Shown: piece after piece, positions 59,921 to 64,000 of the stretch
How positions within the stretch are numbered: the first letter of the stretch is position 1
How the letters are laid out: the number at the start of each line of letters is the position of its first letter
Assembly (NCBI RefSeq): GCF_041906005.1
Contig: NZ_JAYRJY010000001.1
Span: 372,001 to 436,000, forward strand
DNA from: Ferrovibrio sp041906005
Lineage (GTDB): Bacteria; Pseudomonadota; Alphaproteobacteria; Ferrovibrionales; Ferrovibrionaceae
Reading direction: 5' to 3'
DNA length: 64,000 nt
Translations under genes and position numbers: made by a program
The notes under the pieces: generated by a model
Seen by the model: only the letters and a program-made list of their open reading frames with translations
The model's database searches: none
What the model was told of the DNA's origin: nothing

Positions 59921-61190
59921 AACCAAGGAAACGCGGCAGGAAGGTGGAAAGTTGCGGGATCACCGTGACCAGCGCCAGCACGACCAGTTCGGCCAGCAAC
60001 AACGGCCAGATGCGCCGCAGGATGGCCGGCAGGCCGACACGGGCGATGCCGTCCACCACGAACAGGCACAGGCCCATCGGCGGGGTGATCAGGCCGATCA
60101 TGAGATTCAGCACCACCACCAGGGCAAAATGCACCGGATCGATGCCGAGCTGCACGGCGATCGGCGCCAGGATGGGCACCAGCACCACCATCGCCGCCAG
60201 CCCCTCGATCAGGCAGCCGACGATCAGCAGCAGGATGTTGACCATCAGCAGGAACATCAGCGGATCACTGATCTCGCCGATCACGAAGGCCGCGAAACGC
60301 TGCGGGATCTGGTCGGTGGTGAGCAGCCAGTTCACCAGGTTGGCCGAGGCCATGATCAACAGGATCACAGCCGACAGCAGCATCGAGCTGGCGAAGGCGC
60401 GCACCAGGGCGGCAAGGCTGATGCTGCGCAGGATCACAATGCCAACCACCAGGGCATAGAGCACGGCAACGGCGGCGGCCTCGGTGGGCGTGACGATGCC
60501 GGTGAGGATGGTGAACAGGATGATCACCGGCATCAGCATGGGGATGATGCCGGCCCGCAGCGCGGCCAGCAGGCCGCTCAGGTTCTGGCGCGGCTTGGGC
60601 GTCGGGCTGACGCGCCGCATGCTGAAATAGGTGACCAGCGCCAGCGCGATGCCCAGCATCAGGCCGGGAATGACGCCGGAAAGGAACAGCGCCGCCACCG
60701 ATTCCTGGATGATCAGCGCGAACACGATCATCGGGATGCTGGGCGGAATAATCGGGCCGATCACCGAGGCGGCGGCGATCAGCGCGGCGCCGAAGTCGCG
60801 CGGATAGCCTTCCTTCTCCATCGCCGGGATGAAGACGCGGCCGAGCGCCGAGGCATCGGCCACCGCCGAACCGGAAATGCCGGCGAAGATCACCGAGGAG
60901 AGAATGCCCACCTGGCACAGGCCGGTGCGGATATGGCCGACGAAAGCATCGGCCATGCGGATGATGCGGTCGGTGATGCCGCTTTCATTCATCAGCTCGC
61001 CGGCCAGAATGAACAGCGGCACCGCCATGATCGGAAAGGAGTCGAGGCCGGTGAACAGGCGCTGGGCCAGCAACATCTCGGGCAGGCCGCGTTCCAGGAT
61101 CGAAACGCCGCAGACCAGGATGATGGCGAACGAGATCGGCAGGCCGATCAGCAGCACGCCGGCCAGGAACAGACCCGACAGGCCGCTCAT
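59913..61190 (-). CDS. TRAP transporter large membrane subunit DctM
   Basis: The 425-residue protein starts at ATG 61190 in an ATGA overlap with the small subunit gene. It has about 12 hydrophobic helices with DctM landmarks: FAGISGSAVADASALGRVFIPAM, AASVIGPIIPPSIPMIVFA, ESVAALFLSGVIPGL, and GLITPPMGLCLFVVDGIA. It is the ion-coupled transport channel. It overlaps both flanking genes, so the TRAP-dehydrogenase unit is one operon. Confidence 0.95.
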   Translation of the reverse strand: MSGLSGLFLAGVLLIGLPISFAIILVCGVSILERGLPEMLLAQRLFTGLDSFPIMAVPLFILAGELMNESGITDRIIRMADAFVGHIRTGLCQVGILSSVIFAGISGSAVADASALGRVFIPAMEKEGYPRDFGAALIAAASVIGPIIPPSIPMIVFALIIQESVAALFLSGVIPGLMLGIALALVTYFSMRRVSPTPKPRQNLSGLLAALRAGIIPMLMPVIILFTILTGIVTPTEAAAVAVLYALVVGIVILRSISLAALVRAFASSMLLSAVILLIMASANLVNWLLTTDQIPQRFAAFVIGEISDPLMFLLMVNILLLIVGCLIEGLAAMVVLVPILAPIAVQLGIDPVHFALVVVLNLMIGLITPPMGLCLFVVDGIARVGLPAILRRIWPLLLAELVVLALVTVIPQLSTFLPRFLGYG

Positions 61191-61708
61191 GGCGCCACGT
61201 CCTGCAACGGGCTGCCACGACGCAGCAGCCGCAGATCGACCCACAACCGGCGCAGGATTTCGATCAGCAGCATGGCGGCACCGACCGGGATGGCGCTGTA
61301 GACCCAGATCATGGCGATGCCGCTGCTCGGCCCCTGCAGCATGCCGAGCATGCCGCCGAGGATATGGCCGGAGCGGAAAATCAGGATGGCGACGACGATC
61401 GAGATCAGATGGCAGGCCAGCCGCAGGGCAAGCTGGACCCGTTCGGGGATCGTGTCGACCAGAAGGGTGACGGCAACATGCATGCCGCCGCGATAGGCCA
61501 GCGCCACGCCGATCATGGTGCCCCACACCATGGCGTAGCGGGCGATCTCCTCGGCCCAGATCAGCGGCGCGTCGAACAGGTAGCGCAGCAGCGCATTGGC
61601 GATGGCGATGGCGAACATGGCGACGCCCGAGAGCGCCAGCAGGCCGGTGGTGGCCGCATCGTAGTAGCGCCAGAGCGAAGGGGCGATGGTTGGGACGGGC
61701 TGGGTCAT
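61187..61708 (-). CDS. TRAP transporter small membrane subunit DctQ
   Basis: The 173-residue protein has four membrane helices and the DctQ marker region RYLFDAPLIWAEEIARYAMVWGTMIGVALAYRGGMHVAV. It pairs with the large subunit whose start overlaps its stop (ATGA). It starts 59 nt after the receptor gene. Confidence 0.93.
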   Translation of the reverse strand: MTQPVPTIAPSLWRYYDAATTGLLALSGVAMFAIAIANALLRYLFDAPLIWAEEIARYAMVWGTMIGVALAYRGGMHVAVTLLVDTIPERVQLALRLACHLISIVVAILIFRSGHILGGMLGMLQGPSSGIAMIWVYSAIPVGAAMLLIEILRRLWVDLRLLRRGSPLQDVAP

Positions 61709-61767
61709 GGCTGCAGGCCGGATGGAACAATCGGGCCGGGCGGAATGAGACCGCCCGGCCCCGTCGT

Positions 61768-62808
61768 TCAGTTGGCGACCGCCTTTTCGGCTTCGGCCAC
61801 GGCCTGCTGCACGGCCTCGACCCAGCCGGCCTCGACCTGGCCCTTCAGCCAGGCCAGAACCGGCGGCTGGGCCGCATCGCGGAACTGCTTCAGCTCGGCG
61901 GCAGTGGGCTTGTAGACCTTCATGCCCTTGGCGGCGAGTTCCGACACGCCGGCAGCCGAATTGATCTGCTGGATGGCACGGCCGGCATTGGCCGCCACCA
62001 CGGCATTGCGCTTGAGCAGGGCGCGGCCTTCGGCATCGAGGCCCTGGTAGAACTTGTCGTTCACCAGCAGGAAATCGGTGCCGTAGACATGCTGGTCCAG
62101 CGTCAGGTAGGTCTGGAATTCATAGAACTTGTTGCCGAGGATGACGCTGACCGGGTTTTCCTGGCCATCCACCACCTTGGTCCGCAGCGCGCCGGGCGTT
62201 TCCGGCCAGGCCACGGGAGTCGGAATGCCGCCCAGGCCCTTCACCATCTCGACATAAAGCGGCAATTGCTGCACGCGCAGCTTCAGCCCCTTCATGTCGG
62301 CCGGGCTTTTCACCTCGCGCACCGAATTGGTGAAATTGCGGAAACCCGTTTCGCCATAGGCCAGCGTGCGCAGGCCGGTCTTCTTCAGGCAGTGCTCGGC
62401 CAGCTTGTCGCCGAAGGCGCCGTCCAGCGCTTTCCATGCCACGGCGGCGGACGAGAACAGGAACGGCGTGTCGAGCACTGCCGCTTCCTTGCAGTAATTG
62501 CCGAACACGCCCGAGACCATCACCACCTGGATCGCGCCGGCCTGGGCCTGGGCCACCAGCTCGGCCTCGCCGCCAATCTGGCCAGCGGGATACAGCTCGA
62601 CCTTCACCTTGCTGCCGGATTCGGCTTCCACCAGATCCTTGAACACCTTGCCGGCCGCGCCCTTCTTCGACGTGGTCCAGTCGGCGGGATCGACATGGGC
62701 GAATTTCACGGTCTGCGCCTGGCCCGGCGCGGCAATGCCGGCAACCGCCAAAGCGCTGGCGAGCAGCATGCCCTTGAACATTGCGGATGTGATGCGAGAC
62801 GCAATCAT
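61768..62808 (-). CDS. TRAP transporter substrate-binding protein DctP
   Basis: A 346-residue protein is read from the ATG at 62808 (GGGAGGAC site). A signal peptide covers about residues 1-31 (MLLASALAVAGIAAPGQAQ). The mature part has KFAHVDPADW, ELYPAGQIGGEAELVAQAQAGAIQVVMVSG, the conserved Arg in MKGLKLRVQQLPLYVEMVKGLG (carboxylate binding) and VVDGQENPVSVI. The ligand is an organic acid; the downstream genes point to quinate, shikimate or dehydroshikimate (inference). A palindromic site lies about 155 nt upstream. Confidence 0.92.
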   Translation of the reverse strand: MIASRITSAMFKGMLLASALAVAGIAAPGQAQTVKFAHVDPADWTTSKKGAAGKVFKDLVEAESGSKVKVELYPAGQIGGEAELVAQAQAGAIQVVMVSGVFGNYCKEAAVLDTPFLFSSAAVAWKALDGAFGDKLAEHCLKKTGLRTLAYGETGFRNFTNSVREVKSPADMKGLKLRVQQLPLYVEMVKGLGGIPTPVAWPETPGALRTKVVDGQENPVSVILGNKFYEFQTYLTLDQHVYGTDFLLVNDKFYQGLDAEGRALLKRNAVVAANAGRAIQQINSAAGVSELAAKGMKVYKPTAAELKQFRDAAQPPVLAWLKGQVEAGWVEAVQQAVAEAEKAVAN

Positions 62809-62962
62809 GATGTCCTCCCTCTGCGTTCTGTGACGCGGTTTTGCCTGACTGTAGCAACGGGATTCCAAGATGCGTCCGCCGGCGCCAAGCCATGCCGGCC
62901 GCTCCGTTCCCGTTTGCGTTTCCTCTCTCGTACTGACTGCCTTGGACTAACTGCGAGGATTA

Positions 62963-62982
62963 TGTACGAACTAGTTAGTATG
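62963..62982. promoter_or_regulatory. ACTAGT-centred palindrome upstream of the TRAP operon
   Basis: TGTACGAACTAGTTAGTATG contains the imperfect palindrome GTACGAACTAGTTAGTAT. It lies between the tetR stop and the dctP start and closely matches the site before tetR. It is a good candidate for the TetR operator that controls transport and catabolism genes. Confidence 0.65.
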
Positions 62983-63041
62983 TCAATTCGGAATTGGCGA
63001 CCCGCTGGCAATCCCGATGCCCGGCCGGGCATCCGGCCGGT

Positions 63042-63749
63042 TCAGGCCTTCACGAAGCGCAGGATCAAGTCCACGACATTGTCGCGGCGGCGGCGCAGGG
63101 CGGCCGGCGAGGCCATGTCGTGGTCGAAAATGGTGGAAAAGGTATGCCGGTTGGCGACGTTGAAAAAGCACAGCGCACTGATCGACATGTGCAGGTCCTT
63201 GGGATCCAGCCCCGGACGGAACACCTTCGCGGCCCGGCCGCGCTCATAGATTTTGCGGATCGCGTCGATGGCGGGCAGGTTGAGGCTGCGGATGGCCTTG
63301 GACTGCTTCAGGTATTCGCCCTGATGGATGTTTTCGTTCATCACCAGGCGAATGAAATCGGGATTGCTGCTCTCGTAATCGAAGGTGAAGGCCACCAGCT
63401 TGCGCAGGGCTTCTTCCGGCGGCAGGTCTTCCAGGTCGAGCTGCGCCTCGATGGCGCGGATTCCGCGATAGGCCTCTTCCAGCACAGCAATGTAGAGGCC
63501 CTCCTTGCTGCCGAAATAGTAATAAATCATCCGCTTGCTGGTCTGGGTGCGGGCGGCGATCTCGTCGATCCGCGCCCCGCTCAAACCCTTGGAGGAAAAT
63601 TCCTCGCGGGCCACATCCAGAATGTCGCGCTTGGTTTTTTCCGGGTCGTTGGTCCGCCCGGCCTCGGCCCGGCCACGACCGGAATCGCCGCGCCCCGGCT
63701 CAGCCCGTTTGCGCCGCGTCGAAGCCCCCGTATTCGTGCTTTTTTCCAT
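63042..63749 (-). CDS. TetR-family transcriptional regulator
   Basis: A 235-residue protein is read from the ATG at 63749. Residues 1-35 are a basic Arg/Gly-rich tail. The DNA-binding domain is at about 38-85 (KTKRDILDVAREEFSSKGLSGARIDEIAARTQTSKRMIYYYFGSKEGLY). The ligand domain follows, with YESSNPDFIRLVMNENIHQGEYLK typical of the TetR_C_22-like group found near aromatic-acid genes. It sits at the head of the quinate/shikimate cluster, and matching palindromes precede it and the TRAP receptor gene. Repression relieved by a pathway metabolite is the likely scheme. Confidence 0.9.
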   Translation of the reverse strand: MEKSTNTGASTRRKRAEPGRGDSGRGRAEAGRTNDPEKTKRDILDVAREEFSSKGLSGARIDEIAARTQTSKRMIYYYFGSKEGLYIAVLEEAYRGIRAIEAQLDLEDLPPEEALRKLVAFTFDYESSNPDFIRLVMNENIHQGEYLKQSKAIRSLNLPAIDAIRKIYERGRAAKVFRPGLDPKDLHMSISALCFFNVANRHTFSTIFDHDMASPAALRRRRDNVVDLILRFVKA

Positions 63750-63804
63750 TGCCAGCCAGCGAGCCTGTCTGCATATACCGGGCTTGATCATAGCATTGAT
63801 GAAA

Positions 63805-63824
63805 TGTACGCACTAGTTCGTACG
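63805..63824. promoter_or_regulatory. ACTAGT-centred palindrome before tetR
   Basis: TGTACGCACTAGTTCGTACG includes GTACGCACTAGTTCGTAC, an 18-bp palindrome with one mismatched pair. It is 56 nt upstream of tetR and may also govern a divergent gene beginning at the right edge. Confidence 0.7.
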
Positions 63825-63975
63825 TTTTGCCCGGCCCGCCGGCCGCCGGCCGGGCGTTTTCACGGTATTATAATATTGCCAGCGCGGAAAAACCGATATA
63901 TGCCGCGCGACGCTGCTTATGACCGGCCCTGCCGGCGGAGTCGGCATTCCGCCACCCTTTTCCATCCAGGCACCC

Positions 63976-64000
63976 GTGACCGACGCTCCGTCCCCCTCTC
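63976..64000 (+). CDS. Possible start of a divergent gene, cut by the window edge
   Basis: A GTG at 63976 opens a frame VTDAPSPS that runs off the window. Position and direction suit a gene divergent from tetR, such as another transporter or a catabolic enzyme of the same pathway. Eight codons are too few to name it, and the ribosome-binding site (CCAGG) is weak. Confidence 0.3.

Noticed and set aside
56960..59968. A 1002-codon plus-strand frame opposite quiC and the dehydrogenase
   Set aside because: The two minus-strand genes have recognisable catalytic residues and ribosome-binding sites; the plus frame is an antisense artefact.

Overview
This is 64 kb of GC-rich chromosome from an alphaproteobacterium, most likely a Rhodospirillales-type free-living heterotroph (the order is an inference). 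Support comes from the rne / amiC / mrcA neighbourhood, an RNase E with a long acidic insertion in its S1 region, the bactofilin-M23 pair, orphan Bug-type solute receptors, and many short palindromic repeats of the CGTGGATG...CATGACG kind. Nearly all of it is ordinary chromosomal coding sequence. I see no prophage, insertion sequence, CRISPR array, rRNA or integrase. One tRNA gene, tRNA-Val(CAC), is present.

Layout. 1-3988: branched-chain amino-acid type ABC importer (receptor tail, two permeases, two ATPases). 4093-6643: a GGDEF protein, then a phenylacetate-type pair (paaG-like, paaI-like) with a DUF2783-like small protein. 6693-9202: TfoX-like protein, fluoride channel CrcB, ferredoxin-NADP reductase and a hotdog thioesterase. 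9189-10827: a tandem pair of DUF4239 membrane proteins. 10948-15333: a sugar-acid locus (RraA-like aldolase, L-arabinonate-type dehydratase, orphan Bug receptor) facing a GntR regulator, with a perfect 16-bp palindrome between them. 15346-18410: 2Fe-2S ferredoxin, truncated globin, cysteine desulfurase, alpha/beta hydrolase. 18411-21051: palindromic repeats, a Pro/Gln-rich protein and an AT-rich orphan membrane protein (the only clearly foreign-looking stretch). 21052-24366: ferric-reductase-like flavocytochrome, a 28-residue membrane microprotein, MarR regulator and FabF-like synthase. 24363-29369: AnmK, TyrS and a penicillin-acylase family hydrolase. 29502-36671: AsmA/YhdP-like giant, GlnE and a Bcp peroxiredoxin; the last two carry Lys/Ala-rich tails. 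36854-38678: M23 peptidase overlapping a bactofilin. 38737-46870: lipase-like protein, prfB with a programmed +1 frameshift, DsbA-like protein, M48 protease, GGT-like lipoprotein, aminotransferase, thioesterase and GNAT enzyme. 46855-54739: RNase E, AmiC amidase, YciI-like protein and PBP1A. 54875-56834: tRNA-Val and a membrane HD-GYP protein. 57077-63749: a quinate/shikimate catabolic unit (QuiC-type 3-dehydroshikimate dehydratase, NAD-type shikimate/quinate dehydrogenase, a TRAP transporter and a TetR regulator).

How genes work together. The right-hand unit is coherent: TRAP import of a hydroaromatic acid, NAD-linked oxidation and dehydration to protocatechuate. It is probably controlled by the TetR protein through two matching ACTAGT-centred palindromes, one before the receptor gene and one before tetR itself. 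The sugar-acid operon appears to be controlled in the same way by GntR. Envelope genes (M23 peptidase, bactofilin, AmiC, PBP1A, AnmK, AsmA-like) are numerous. I did not find a demonstrably new multi-gene system. The best candidates for unexplained biology are the ferric-reductase/microprotein/MarR block, the AT-rich orphan at 19904-20953, the histone-like tails on GlnE and Bcp, and the inverted DnaA boxes at 36691-36711.
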